The notes beneath the pieces were generated by a model. That model was not told where the DNA came from. It made no database searches and saw only the letters and a list, made by a program, of their open reading frames with translations. Of a stretch of 64,000 nt of DNA, positions 6,744 to 16,181 are shown in pieces. The stretch lies in NCBI RefSeq assembly GCF_003254585.1, contig NZ_QJGZ01000041.1, positions 434,001-498,000 of the forward strand. The letters run 5' to 3'. The position numbers were made by a program, and so were the translations under genes. Source of the DNA: Flavobacterium sharifuzzamanii (GTDB lineage Bacteria > Bacteroidota > Bacteroidia > Flavobacteriales > Flavobacteriaceae). Within the stretch, counting starts at the first letter, position 1. Every line of letters begins with the position of its first letter.

Positions 6744-8792
6744 CTATAAAAAATCTTTCTCAGAAACTCCTTCGTTAATTTTGATGTCAGACATTTTGAT
6801 ATCCAATTCAAAACCAACATTCTGAACTAAGTTAAAAGGAACTTTAACGCCTTTTACTTCTTTGTAATCATTGAAATTAGTGATTTGTTCAACTGATTTT
6901 CCAGCTTGTTCGCGAACTTTAGATTCGGCAGTTTTTAAGCCCGATTTAACATCGTAATAATATTTTGTTTTACCGTCTTTAATTACGTAAGCATCGCTTC
7001 CATTGATTGGTTCGATTCCTTCTACTTTTAGATCGGTTCTTTTTACAAGCTGTAATTCTTCAAATGGGGCTGCATTAGCTTTCATTTCGGCTAAATCTTC
7101 ACCTTCAAGGTTTTTTCTCTGGCCTTGTTGTTCAACGTAAGCGCCTTTTTCATTAACTACCTGTTTCATTAAATTCATTGTTCCCATAGAAAGCGAAACC
7201 ATCATTTTTCCTTTTGAATCTAATTTAGAGGTAAAAGTCAATGGAGTAGGAGCTTGCGGAATCGTTGTTGAGCCATTCATATATAATGTTTTTACGGCTG
7301 TAACTGCTTGTTCTCCACCAATAGCTTTAATATAGTTTTCGAAAACTGTTTTTGCACTAATATCTTTTGGCGCTTCTTTTTTTGTTGAAGGTTTTTCAAC
7401 TGGATTTCCGTATTTGTCAAAATATGAAATCGGAATCTGCAGTTTTTCTAAACCAGGAAGCACATCAGAACCTTTTCCGACAATAACAATTCGCATATTG
7501 TCCAATAAAAAGTATTTGTTGGCAACACGATAAATATCGTCAGCCGTAACATTATTGATGGTTTGAATATATTTTTCGTAGAAATCAGCAGGAAGTTTTT
7601 CTGTTTCAATGTTTAGAGCATAACGTGCAACGGCCTGAGGTTTTTCAACCTGCATTACAAATCTTCCAATATAACCTGCTTTTACATTTCTTAAAACTTC
7701 TGGATCAACTCTTTCAGTTCTAATTCGTTTAATTTCTTTTACAAATTGTACAACTGCACTGTCTGTAACGGTATTTCTAACAGCCGAAGAGGCTTTAAAT
7801 TTAGTTACGTATTTTCCGCTTCCAATGCTTGAATTTGCACCGTAAGTCCACGCGTGCTGTTCACGAAGATTCATGTTTAAATAACTATTAAAATCGCCTC
7901 CCAAAATTTGATTAGCAATAACTGCTGGGAAAAAATCTGGATCGCTCATTTTTAAATTAATAGTATTTACTAATGAAATTTCAGATTGAACCGCATTTGG
8001 AACGTCAACAAAATCTATTTGTAAGTTTGAAACATTCGTTGGATTTGGATAAGTATTTTTTGGTGCTGTCTGTTTTTTCCATCCGCTGAATAATTTTTCA
8101 ACAGCCGTTTTTACACCTTTAAATTTTACATCGCCAATTACTACTAAATAGGCATTTTCTGGGACAAAATAAGTGTTGTAATTGTTTTGAACGTCTACAA
8201 GTGTTACATTTTTTACAGTCTCTTCAGAAAGATATTCTCCGTTAGGATGATTTTTTCCAAAAGCTAAAACATCAACCACTCTGTTTGAAATCGCAGGAAC
8301 GCTTTTTTCGTCTGCTTTAAGGCCTTCCAAAAGCTTTGCTTTTTCTTTGTCAAATTCTGTTTGAGTAAAATTTGGCTGTAAAGCACCTTCTGCCAAAAGT
8401 TCTAAAACACGTCCTGAATATTTGGATAATGTACTGGCATAAGCACCTTGAGAAGTGAAATTTATATTAGCTCCATAAAAATCAATTTCCTCGTTAAAAG
8501 CTTCTTTGGTTGTTTTTTTAGTTCCATTTCCAATTAAACTGCTGGTCAATTCGTCAACTCCTTTTTTGTTGCCTTCAGTAAATGGAGCATTATCCAAAGT
8601 AAGTGTGTAGCTCACTCTAGGTAATTTGTGGTTTTCAACAACTAAAACTTTCATACCGTTCGATAAAACAAAGGTCTGCGGTTTTTTGATGTTGACTACT
8701 GGGGCATTTCCTGGTTTGGGTTGTGGACGATCTTGTGCTTGCATAATTCCAGTTAGGAAAGTAAGGATTAAAAAAGTATATATTTTTTTCAT
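6744..8792 (-). CDS. M16-family peptidase-like protein lacking the zinc motif, with C-terminal extension
   Basis: 682 residues with a signal peptide (cleavage after about Ala19). Residues about 35-460 carry two M16 domain halves, but where HxxEH should be the sequence reads GVDELTSSLIGNG, so the zinc-binding residues are missing. Residues about 485-682 form an extra beta-rich domain resembling periplasmic lipoprotein-type folds. It starts 12 bp after the catalytic M16 gene, so the two probably form a heterodimer with this as the non-catalytic, substrate-holding subunit, as in other bacterial M16B pairs. Cellular location is periplasmic or outer membrane. The substrate is unknown. Confidence 0.88.
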   Translation of the reverse strand: MKKIYTFLILTFLTGIMQAQDRPQPKPGNAPVVNIKKPQTFVLSNGMKVLVVENHKLPRVSYTLTLDNAPFTEGNKKGVDELTSSLIGNGTKKTTKEAFNEEIDFYGANINFTSQGAYASTLSKYSGRVLELLAEGALQPNFTQTEFDKEKAKLLEGLKADEKSVPAISNRVVDVLAFGKNHPNGEYLSEETVKNVTLVDVQNNYNTYFVPENAYLVVIGDVKFKGVKTAVEKLFSGWKKQTAPKNTYPNPTNVSNLQIDFVDVPNAVQSEISLVNTINLKMSDPDFFPAVIANQILGGDFNSYLNMNLREQHAWTYGANSSIGSGKYVTKFKASSAVRNTVTDSAVVQFVKEIKRIRTERVDPEVLRNVKAGYIGRFVMQVEKPQAVARYALNIETEKLPADFYEKYIQTINNVTADDIYRVANKYFLLDNMRIVIVGKGSDVLPGLEKLQIPISYFDKYGNPVEKPSTKKEAPKDISAKTVFENYIKAIGGEQAVTAVKTLYMNGSTTIPQAPTPLTFTSKLDSKGKMMVSLSMGTMNLMKQVVNEKGAYVEQQGQRKNLEGEDLAEMKANAAPFEELQLVKRTDLKVEGIEPINGSDAYVIKDGKTKYYYDVKSGLKTAESKVREQAGKSVEQITNFNDYKEVKGVKVPFNLVQNVGFELDIKMSDIKINEGVSEKDFL

Positions 8793-8804
8793 GATTCGAT
8801 ATTC

Positions 8805-10127
8805 TTAGTTTTGAGATTTGGCTGTCGGAATATAATCTAAAATCAAACGCTGATTCGGGTTCAAATACTTCTTGGCAACCTCTCTAATTTCTTCTCTTGT
8901 GATAGAATGATAAATGTCGATTTCGGTATTGATCAAATTAACATCGCCATAAAGTAAATAATACGAAGCCAGATTTTCTGCAATTCCTTCTACACTTGCA
9001 TTGGCATTTACGTAATTGTTATCGAATTTATTCTGTAATTTTTCATAATCTTTTTCAGAAATAAGATCAGTTTGAATTTTTACAATTTCCTCATCCATCT
9101 CCTTTAAAATATCATTAATTGTGTATGGTGCCATTGGGAGACCGTAAAGAATATACGTTCCGTAATCTTCTTGGCTAAATCCAACAGCGCCAATCTGTAA
9201 TGCCATTTTTTTGTCGTCAACTATTTTTTTATAAAGTTTAGAGCTTTTTCCGTCACTTAAATAAGAAGAAATTAAGTCTAAAACTCTAGCATCTCTTGTT
9301 TTCATTGAAGGCGTTCTGTACGAAGCAACAATCATTGGAATCTGAATGTTCGGATCTTCGTAAGTTGCTTTAATTGGCTGTGTGATTGGGTCTTCAGTGT
9401 AAGTTTGTTTTTTAACTTCTTCACCTCTCGGAATCGGTCCAAAATATTTCTGAATCCATTCTTTTGTTTTTGTCTTTTCGAAATCTCCAGCAACAACCAA
9501 AACGGCATTGTTTGGCGTATAGAATTTTTTATTGAATGCCTGAAATTCCTCAAGAGTTGCAGCGTCCAAATCTTTCATAGAACCAATAGTTGTCCATCTG
9601 TAAGGGTGGTTTTTGAACATGTTTTTCTTAACCTCAGGAAGAATATTTCCGTATGGCTGATTATCGTAACGCATTCTTTTCTCTTCTTTTACGACTTCAT
9701 TTTGAGTGTCAACTCCAATTTTATTGATGATAGGATGCATTAATCTCTCAGATTCCATCCATAAACCAAGCTCTAGGCTGTTAGAAGGAAAAACTTCGTA
9801 ATAATATGTTCTGTCGTCGGATGTGTTGGCATTGTTCACTCCTCCGTTTGCCGTAACAATTTTCATCCATTCTCCGCGCTTAATATTTTGAGTTCCTTCA
9901 AATAATAAGTGCTCAAAGAAGTGCGCAAAACCTGTTCGGTCAGGACGTTCGTCTTTTGACCCAACATGATACATTACCGAAGTGATAACAACTGGAGCAG
10001 ATGGATCATTGTGTAAAATGACATGTAGCCCATTGTCTAAGTCGTATTCTTCAAAAGCTACTTTTTGGGCATGAGCCACTCCGCCAAGCATTAATGCAGC
10101 ACTTAACATCATTATTGATTTTTTCAT
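8805..10127 (-). CDS. M16-family zinc metallopeptidase (catalytic subunit)
   Basis: 440 residues with a signal peptide (MKKSIMMLSAALMLGGVAHA). The inverted zinc motif HFFEH is at residues 69-73, with the third ligand expected in the NEVVKEEKRM segment near 148-155. The Arg/Tyr region of the second half (about 290-340) is also M16-like. These enzymes degrade peptides inside a closed clam-shell chamber. It is the first gene of a two-gene minus-strand operon with an inactive M16 partner. A -7 box lies at 10190-10197, giving a leader of about 55 nt. Confidence 0.92.
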   Translation of the reverse strand: MKKSIMMLSAALMLGGVAHAQKVAFEEYDLDNGLHVILHNDPSAPVVITSVMYHVGSKDERPDRTGFAHFFEHLLFEGTQNIKRGEWMKIVTANGGVNNANTSDDRTYYYEVFPSNSLELGLWMESERLMHPIINKIGVDTQNEVVKEEKRMRYDNQPYGNILPEVKKNMFKNHPYRWTTIGSMKDLDAATLEEFQAFNKKFYTPNNAVLVVAGDFEKTKTKEWIQKYFGPIPRGEEVKKQTYTEDPITQPIKATYEDPNIQIPMIVASYRTPSMKTRDARVLDLISSYLSDGKSSKLYKKIVDDKKMALQIGAVGFSQEDYGTYILYGLPMAPYTINDILKEMDEEIVKIQTDLISEKDYEKLQNKFDNNYVNANASVEGIAENLASYYLLYGDVNLINTEIDIYHSITREEIREVAKKYLNPNQRLILDYIPTAKSQN

Positions 10128-10189
10128 AAAGATTAATAATTTTAAAATATCAACAATAGTAGGTAGACAAGAGTTGATTTTGGTTACAT

Positions 10190-10197
10190 CAAAAATA
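10190..10197 (-). promoter_or_regulatory. Bacteroidetes -7 box for the M16 operon
   Basis: Minus-strand TATTTTTG (TAnnTTTG) upstream of the catalytic M16 gene. The rest of the 273-bp gap to rplU holds only the divergent rplU promoter. Confidence 0.45.
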
Positions 10198-10340
10198 GTT
10201 TTTTTTAGTTACGTATTACAGATTTGTTTTCAAATAAATGATATTTTAACAATCTTTTACTTTAAATTATTTTAATTTTCTTAGTAGAAGTGCTTGAAAA
10301 ACAAGGTCTTTTCAGGTAAAAATATTTTTGCTTTTATTGG

Positions 10341-10370
10341 TTGCATAGTAAATTATTAGTTGTATATTTG
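10341..10370 (+). promoter_or_regulatory. rplU-rpmA promoter
   Basis: A -33 TTG at 10341-10343 and a perfect -7 box TATATTTG at 10363-10370, spaced 19 bp. This is the best complete Bacteroidetes promoter in the window and fits a highly expressed ribosomal operon. Confidence 0.75.
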
Positions 10371-10400
10371 CAACCTTAAAATTCAATAAATCAATTTGAT

Positions 10401-10844
10401 ATGTATGCAATCGTAGAGATAGCAGGGCAACAATTTAAAGTAAGCAAAGACTTAAAGGTTTATGTTCACCGTTTAGCTAACGAAGAAGGTTCAAAAGTTT
10501 CTTTTGACAAAGTTCTTTTATTAGATGACAATGGAAATGTAACTTTAGGCGCCCCAGCTATAGAAGGTGCTTCAGTAGAAGCTAAAGTGTTACAACACTT
10601 AAAAGGAGATAAAGTTATCGTTTTCAAAAAGAAAAGAAGAAAAGGATACAAAAAAAGAAATGGTCACAGACAATATCTTACTCAAATTGTAATTGAAGGT
10701 ATTACTGCAGCAGGAGGAACAAAAAAAGCAGCAGCTAAAAAAGCAGTTGTAGCAGAAGATGCAGCAGCTACTGAAGAAGTAGAAGCAGCTCCAAAAGCAA
10801 AAAAAGCAGCTCCAAAAGCAAAAAAAGAGACTACTAAAGAATAA
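10401..10844 (+). CDS. rplU: 50S ribosomal protein bL21 with long basic C-terminal tail
   Basis: The first ~103 residues match bL21: MYAIVEIAGQQFKV at the start, VLLLDDNGNVTLGAP, and the rRNA-binding KKKRRKGYKKRNGHRQ segment. Residues ~104-147 are a lineage-type tail rich in Ala, Lys and Glu, with repeated APKAKKA units. bL21 binds 23S rRNA. The gene is followed 24 bp later by rpmA, the normal partner. Confidence 0.97.
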   Translation: MYAIVEIAGQQFKVSKDLKVYVHRLANEEGSKVSFDKVLLLDDNGNVTLGAPAIEGASVEAKVLQHLKGDKVIVFKKKRRKGYKKRNGHRQYLTQIVIEGITAAGGTKKAAAKKAVVAEDAAATEEVEAAPKAKKAAPKAKKETTKE

Positions 10845-10868
10845 TAACAATATTTAAACTCATACGTC

Positions 10869-11129
10869 ATGGCTCACAAGAAAGGTGTCGGTAGTTCGAA
10901 GAATGGTAGAGAATCAGAATCAAAACGTCTAGGCGTTAAGATTTATGGTGGTCAAGCTGCTATTGCTGGAAACATCATCGTTAGACAAAGAGGTTCAAAA
11001 CACAATCCAGGTGAAAACGTTTACATTAGTAAAGATCACACTCTTCACGCAAGAGTTGCTGGAGTTGTTAAGTTCCAAAAGAAAAGAGATAACAAATCTT
11101 ATGTATCTATTATTCCATTCGAGGCATAA
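10869..11129 (+). CDS. rpmA: 50S ribosomal protein bL27
   Basis: 86 residues, the normal bL27 length, beginning MAHKKGVGSSKNGRESESKRLGVK with the N-terminal arm that reaches toward the peptidyl-transferase centre. The RQRGSKHNPGENV segment and the KFQKKR region are typical. There is no N-terminal leader sequence needing cleavage, unlike the Firmicutes form. It is the second gene of rplU-rpmA and is followed by a strong terminator. Confidence 0.98.
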   Translation: MAHKKGVGSSKNGRESESKRLGVKIYGGQAAIAGNIIVRQRGSKHNPGENVYISKDHTLHARVAGVVKFQKKRDNKSYVSIIPFEA

Positions 11130-11152
11130 TAATCATAGATTACTTTTTATAG

Positions 11153-11192
11153 AAAACCCGTTCTGAAAAGAGCGGGTTTTTTATTTTTAGCT
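11153..11192 (+). terminator. Rho-independent terminator after rpmA
   Basis: Stem AAAACCCGTTCT pairs with AGAGCGGGTTTT around a GAAA loop, followed by a T-rich tract. Confidence 0.85.
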
Positions 11193-11213
11193 AAAAGCGG
11201 TTTAGTGAAAAAA

Positions 11214-11221
11214 TACATTTG
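11214..11221 (+). promoter_or_regulatory. Bacteroidetes -7 box for the orphan membrane protein
   Basis: Reads TACATTTG (TAnnTTTG), 48 bp upstream of the TTG start at 11269. Confidence 0.4.
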
Positions 11222-11268
11222 CAAGGCTTAGGATAATTAGATATCTTCAATTCTTTAAATAGTATAAG

Positions 11269-12564
11269 TTGAAAAAAATAGTCTTATTTGCCCTTTTGTT
11301 CTGTATAAGTACTTATGGTAAAGTTGTATCAGATAGTGTTGCCATTCATTTGAGTGCGCTAAACAATAAGCAGAAAATTGTTTTATATGAATTTGAGGTT
11401 CTAAAAAATAATGGTTTCAATACAGATAAGTTTTGGAATGCGCATAAAAAAGAATTCCCTAGTTTAAGTAATAATCTGAGAGACGAATTGGCAAAAGAGG
11501 CTTTTCTAAATTCAGATATTGTTTACACTCCCAAAAAAGATTCTGCTGTGCAATTGTGGATGCAGACGCAATTGCTGACCAATTGGATGTTTTATCTTTC
11601 TGCCTTTATTGCTATTTGCGCTGTCGTTGCTTTGTTCAAAAGGTATTGGAGTTTGCTTATTCAGTTTTTAGTTCGTCATGTTGCTCCAGTATTAAAAATT
11701 TTGTTTTCACCAGTTCTATTAACTCTTGAATTACTTTTAATTGGTTCGGCATGCATCATTTGTGGCTGTATGGTTGAAGAATTTGTGCTTCGAACTGTAA
11801 TTATACATTTAGGTTTGTTTTTATTATGGAGCCAATCTACCGCTTTATTTACAAAAGAATATTGGATTAAAAAATATGTTTATGAAATAGAAAATAACTT
11901 TTGGGGCAGAGATTCTTGGGAAACTATAAAAACAATATGTTTTCCAGCTTTTATAATTACAATTGCGCTTTTATATGTGCTGTATAAAGTTCCTGCCGAT
12001 GTTTTTTATAATTATGAAGTAGTTTTGTCGGGAATCGCCTCGGTTTATGCTTTGCCTTTCTGGCGTTCTTTAGAAAAGTATATTTATCCTGCTTTATTTC
12101 CTTTTTATAAAGAAGATTATAGAGATAGAAGCATTAATTCTCTAGCGGCGTGCACTGTTGTTGCGGTTGTTGTCACAATAGTTTTTACGCTGCAAGAAAA
12201 CCTTATTTTTTATAATATTATTTCGGCTTTAATAAGTTTATTGATTTTGTCATTTTTAGTTTTATCGTTAAAAATGAATCACAAACATAGTTCAAGAAAC
12301 TATTATTTTATACAATTTGTTACATTCCTTTTTCTTAGCGCTGTTTTTATATATGGTTTTAATCTTCAATTAAACGAAGTAATCTGGTTTGCAATTATAG
12401 GATCAACTTTTTATGTAATAATAAAGTATATGGAGATTTTTTCTTTTTTTTCGGATTGGAAAAGAGGAAAAGGTTGGGCTTGGAAACTGCTTGGTTTAGC
12501 TTTGTTGTTATGGTTGATGGGTAAGGGAATTTTGTTTGTTTCAAAGCAAATATTTGCAATTTGA
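11269..12564 (+). CDS. Hypothetical polytopic membrane protein
   Basis: 431 residues from a TTG start at 11269, which is the only start that gives a proper signal peptide (KKIVLFALLFCISTYG). A soluble segment follows (about residues 18-95), then roughly eight to ten hydrophobic helices to the C-terminus. A cysteine-containing helix (SACIICGCMVEE) lies near residue 165. I recognise no family. The domain order (exported N-terminal part, then a membrane bundle) could suggest a sensor or mechanosensitive-channel-like protein, but no defining motif supports either. It is monocistronic and convergent with the AsmA-like gene. Confidence 0.7.
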   Translation: MKKIVLFALLFCISTYGKVVSDSVAIHLSALNNKQKIVLYEFEVLKNNGFNTDKFWNAHKKEFPSLSNNLRDELAKEAFLNSDIVYTPKKDSAVQLWMQTQLLTNWMFYLSAFIAICAVVALFKRYWSLLIQFLVRHVAPVLKILFSPVLLTLELLLIGSACIICGCMVEEFVLRTVIIHLGLFLLWSQSTALFTKEYWIKKYVYEIENNFWGRDSWETIKTICFPAFIITIALLYVLYKVPADVFYNYEVVLSGIASVYALPFWRSLEKYIYPALFPFYKEDYRDRSINSLAACTVVAVVVTIVFTLQENLIFYNIISALISLLILSFLVLSLKMNHKHSSRNYYFIQFVTFLFLSAVFIYGFNLQLNEVIWFAIIGSTFYVIIKYMEIFSFFSDWKRGKGWAWKLLGLALLLWLMGKGILFVSKQIFAI

Positions 12565-12581
12565 TTATCTGAAAAAGAAAA

Positions 12582-12616
12582 AACCTTTGTCAAAGTTTTA
12601 AACTTTGACAAAGGTT
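12582..12616. repeat. 35-nt perfect palindrome, CTTTGTCAAAGTTT family
   Basis: Arms of 17 nt around a single T: AACCTTTGTCAAAGTTT and its reverse complement. It is the second copy of the element at 6641-6673, with the same core but different outer bases. It lies between convergent genes and probably doubles as a terminator. Confidence 0.7.
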
Positions 12617-12672
12617 AATATGTAGAGATCTAGTTTGGAATTTGGAATTTTGTTGATTGGAATTTAAAATTT

Positions 12673-15435
12673 TTATTCCTCAGAATCCTTAGTTTCTTCC
12701 AAATCTTCTGTTTTCTTGCCTACTTTAACTTTAGGGTTATCTTGTGTTCCAGTTACAGTCAATGGAATTCCGAAAATACCAAAAGGAGGAAGTCCCAAAC
12801 GCATTTTTAAGTTCAGTTTTCCGTCTAAACTTGTTGTTCCTTCAATTCTTGGTCTAAAGCCTGCAAACTTAAATTTAAAGCGCTCTACAGTTATGATATT
12901 GTTCTTAACTGTCGTTTTGATATCAACTTTAGAAAGATCTGGGTTTTTCATTGACTCAGAATTGGTTTGCTTGCTTACAGCATTAAACATTTTCAAACCT
13001 CTCACTTTTACATCTTTTACAGAAAGAGTTCCGCCTCCAACAAGCGAAGGATAAACAGGATCCATATTTCCGTTTAAACGGCCTTTTAACTGATAATCTA
13101 AAGAAACAATTCCTTGTGCTTTCTCTGCCGCACTTGCCATTTTTCTGAAAACTTCGACTTCGTTATATGCTCTCTTGATGTCAAAATCTGTCGCTTTTAT
13201 GGCATAATCAAAATTGGCTTTCTGTGGGCTCACAGCTTGGTAATTGGCATTCATTGAAACGTTGCATCCAATTAAATTAAAACCAGTATTTTGCATGGTT
13301 AATTTGCCGTTTTTCATCGATAAATTTCCAGTTGCGTTCTGAAGATTTAATTTGTCAAAATTTACTTTTTGTGCATTTGCAGTTAATTGTAAATTTAAAT
13401 TGGTTGGAATAATAATAACGCCAGTCTGAGTGTTTTCAGATGGTTTTGTTTCGGTTTTAGGAGCAGAACTCTGTGTTACAGGAGTATTTGGGTCAACGCT
13501 AGACATGAATTCGTCAACATTGATATATCGCGAAGTAACTTTAAAAGAACCTTTTAAAACGCCCGTATTAGTCATTGCATAATTGAAAACGTTCTGTAAA
13601 TAACCATTCATTTTAAAATCTGACTGTCCGTATGCAGCAAGGAAATTATTGAACGACATTTTATCCTGATTGATTTTGAAAATGCCTTCTTTGATAATGA
13701 ATTTCTTCGGAAGGTATTCAGAAGCAATTCCGATATTTCTTAATTCGAGCGTTCCTTTGTTGTTTAATTTGCTGTAATTTCCTTTTTCAGCATCGCTTTG
13801 TTTTCCTTTTAAAGACACGTCAGCTTTTACAAAACCGTCAAGATCAAGGCCTTTTTGGGAGAAAACTCTATAAATTCTGCTAATATCCAATTCACCTTTA
13901 GCTTTTACATCATAACTCAAATCATCAAAATTGCTTAAATCGGCTTGAACAAAAACAGGTTTTCCTTCAAAAGTAAATTGCGTTGGCTGTAAGTTTACTT
14001 TCAGATCGGCAAATGTCCCTTTCTGGTTTTCGATTTTCGATTTAATCGTAATATCGGTAATTGGATTTGGATAGTATGGTGTTTTTAAATATCCGTTATC
14101 CAAATTAAGAACTCCGTTTGTAACAGGAAAACGCTTGTTCTTTTGGTCAAATACACCGTTTGCTTTTACATCACCAGCTAGAATTCCTTTTAATTCAATA
14201 TCAGGGATTCCTAGTGCTTTCATTAATTTTTCAAGATCGATTTTGGCTTTAAAATCAGCATTAATATCTGGTGTATTTACACCTTTAACTAAGAATTTTG
14301 ATTTTAAATAATCTTGATTGATGTTTAGTGATAAGTTTTTTGCATCAACAATTACCAAATCTGGATTTAGAGACGGAACAGTTGTTTTAACATCTAAATT
14401 TAAGTTTGAAACCGGAAATGCGCTTTTGTTATAATTAACAAAACCGTCAGTTACTTTTACATCTAAATCTAAATTAGGAGCGATATTTTCAGAAGCAATA
14501 TATTTTCCTTTTAAAGTCAGTAGTAGATTTGTATTTCCTTTTAGTTCTGTTTTAGAAAGCCATGTAATATATTTTGGTGGTAAGGCTGTAAAAACATCAT
14601 ACAGTTTACTGTTGTCAGATTTAATGACAAAATCCATATGATAACCGTCCTTCAAAAAATCAAATTTTCCTTTAAAATCGACCAAAAGCTGATTGATTTT
14701 TAAGTTATTCTGTTGGAAAAAGAAAGAAAGTGAGTTTATGTTTACTTTTGTAATCAAATCGGCATCAACCTTTTTATTCATTAAATACGGTTCATCTTCG
14801 TAAACAATATTTAATTTTTCGATGTTTGCTTTAGAGTATAAATCAAAGACAGCTTTGTTTAAATCTCCTTTTCCTAAATAATTAAAACCGAATGCGTCAA
14901 AATGAACTTTAGTCGATTTGTCATCATAAACAATTTTACTGTTTAAAATTTCGATTCGTTCTAGTTTTAGTGCTGTGTCGCTGCTGTCTTTAGCTTTAGA
15001 AGTCTGTTCCTGCGATTTGTAAATGTTGTAATTCGCTTCTCCTTCTGGATTTACTTTTACGTTTATAAAAGAATCCGATAAATAAATCTGATCAATTTTT
15101 ACCGATTTGCTGAAAATCAAACTCGCCACATTTATTCCGAAAGAAACCTCTTTTGCAGTAATGAATTTTTCGTTCGTATACGGAGCCGAACCATTCAGAC
15201 TTAGGTTGTCTAAGGTTAAAGTAAGTGAAGGGAAATGGTGAAAAAACGACACCGAAACATCAGAATAATTCAACTCTGCACTTAGCCTTTCGTTGGCCGT
15301 TTTCTTTATTTGCTCTTTAATCTGATCCTCAAAGACGATAGGCGTTAAAAATAATAATCCTATGATAACTGCGAAAGTTATTCCGGTATACTTCGCAATT
15401 TTAAAAACGATTGATCTGGATTTACTTTTCTCCAT
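12673..15435 (-). CDS. AsmA-like envelope protein
   Basis: A 920-residue protein with one N-terminal membrane anchor (about residues 12-32) and a very long beta-rich exported region. The N-terminal block (FEDQIKEQIKKTANERLSAELNYSDVSVSFFHHFPSLTLTLDNLSL) is typical of the AsmA/TamB-like group, and the C-terminal AsmA_2-type region (about 600-880) ends in PPFGIFGIPLTVTGTQDNPKVKVG. Such proteins are proposed to carry or organise lipids between inner and outer membrane. The acidic tail ends TEDLEETKDSEE. It is monocistronic; miaE lies upstream on the same strand. Confidence 0.85.
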   Translation of the reverse strand: MEKSKSRSIVFKIAKYTGITFAVIIGLLFLTPIVFEDQIKEQIKKTANERLSAELNYSDVSVSFFHHFPSLTLTLDNLSLNGSAPYTNEKFITAKEVSFGINVASLIFSKSVKIDQIYLSDSFINVKVNPEGEANYNIYKSQEQTSKAKDSSDTALKLERIEILNSKIVYDDKSTKVHFDAFGFNYLGKGDLNKAVFDLYSKANIEKLNIVYEDEPYLMNKKVDADLITKVNINSLSFFFQQNNLKINQLLVDFKGKFDFLKDGYHMDFVIKSDNSKLYDVFTALPPKYITWLSKTELKGNTNLLLTLKGKYIASENIAPNLDLDVKVTDGFVNYNKSAFPVSNLNLDVKTTVPSLNPDLVIVDAKNLSLNINQDYLKSKFLVKGVNTPDINADFKAKIDLEKLMKALGIPDIELKGILAGDVKANGVFDQKNKRFPVTNGVLNLDNGYLKTPYYPNPITDITIKSKIENQKGTFADLKVNLQPTQFTFEGKPVFVQADLSNFDDLSYDVKAKGELDISRIYRVFSQKGLDLDGFVKADVSLKGKQSDAEKGNYSKLNNKGTLELRNIGIASEYLPKKFIIKEGIFKINQDKMSFNNFLAAYGQSDFKMNGYLQNVFNYAMTNTGVLKGSFKVTSRYINVDEFMSSVDPNTPVTQSSAPKTETKPSENTQTGVIIIPTNLNLQLTANAQKVNFDKLNLQNATGNLSMKNGKLTMQNTGFNLIGCNVSMNANYQAVSPQKANFDYAIKATDFDIKRAYNEVEVFRKMASAAEKAQGIVSLDYQLKGRLNGNMDPVYPSLVGGGTLSVKDVKVRGLKMFNAVSKQTNSESMKNPDLSKVDIKTTVKNNIITVERFKFKFAGFRPRIEGTTSLDGKLNLKMRLGLPPFGIFGIPLTVTGTQDNPKVKVGKKTEDLEETKDSEE

Positions 15436-15486
15436 AGCAAAATGTGATTTTTAAGTGTAAAAGATAGAGTTGAAAAAGAGCGTAAT

Positions 15487-16068
15487 TTATCCGTGAACGG
15501 TTTCTTGTTTACCATAATTGGTAATGATAGAACCTTCATATTCAATCCATTCCTTCCAGCGTTTATCGATATCGATATTGTCTTGATATTTTCTGGCAAA
15601 TCCTAAAAAAGTAGTGTAATGACCTGCTTCGGAAATCATTAAATCGCGGTAGAATTTAGCTAATTCCTCATCTTTTATATTTTCTGAAAGCACTTTAAAA
15701 CGTTCGCAGCTTCTAGCTTCAATCATTGCAGAAAACAATAATCGGTCGCAAAGAGCATCTCTTCTGCTGCCATCTTTTTTCATGAATTTAAAAAGTTCAT
15801 TTACATAATGATCTTTTCGTTCACGACCTAAAGTAAGTCCGCGTTGTTTGATAATGTTGTGAACCATCTGAAAATGTTCCAGTTCTTCTCTGGCAATTTC
15901 AAGCATTTCGGTTACCAATTCTTCAATTTCAGAGTTATAAGTGACGATACTAATCGCGTTTGAAGCCGCTTTTTGCTCGCACCAGGCATGATCCGTTAAA
16001 ATTTCTTCGATATTTGACTCAACGATATTTACCCAGCGAGGGTCTGTAGCTAATTTTAATCCCAACAT
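15487..16068 (-). CDS. miaE: tRNA-(ms2io6A)-hydroxylase MiaE
   Basis: 193 residues, matching the family. MiaE is a non-heme diiron enzyme that hydroxylates the isopentenyl group of ms2i6A37 in tRNAs reading UNN codons. Iron ligands are visible in REELEHFQ (an ExxH pair around residues 81-85), EARSCERF (about 136) and EAGHYTTF (about 168-171). The product needs MiaA and MiaB, which are not in the window. A -7 box at 16099-16092 sits 24 bp upstream. It is divergent from a glycosyltransferase gene. Confidence 0.93.
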   Translation of the reverse strand: MLGLKLATDPRWVNIVESNIEEILTDHAWCEQKAASNAISIVTYNSEIEELVTEMLEIAREELEHFQMVHNIIKQRGLTLGRERKDHYVNELFKFMKKDGSRRDALCDRLLFSAMIEARSCERFKVLSENIKDEELAKFYRDLMISEAGHYTTFLGFARKYQDNIDIDKRWKEWIEYEGSIITNYGKQETVHG

Positions 16069-16091
16069 AATTTCCCAGCATTTAGATTTTG

Positions 16092-16099
16092 CAAAATTA
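16092..16099 (-). promoter_or_regulatory. Bacteroidetes -7 box for miaE
   Basis: Minus-strand TAATTTTG (TAnnTTTG), 24 bp before the ATG. Confidence 0.45.
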
Positions 16100-16181
16100 G
16101 TGTTTTTTTGCGACCGAATTTCAGGAAATTGGGTGCAAATCCGCGGAAAAAAGCATTATTTTGTAATGTGAAACAAAGTTT

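Noticed and set aside
10599..10870. Minus-strand frames opposite rplU rich in Cys, Phe and Ser
   Set aside because: They are the antisense of the Ala/Lys-rich bL21 tail and have no independent support.
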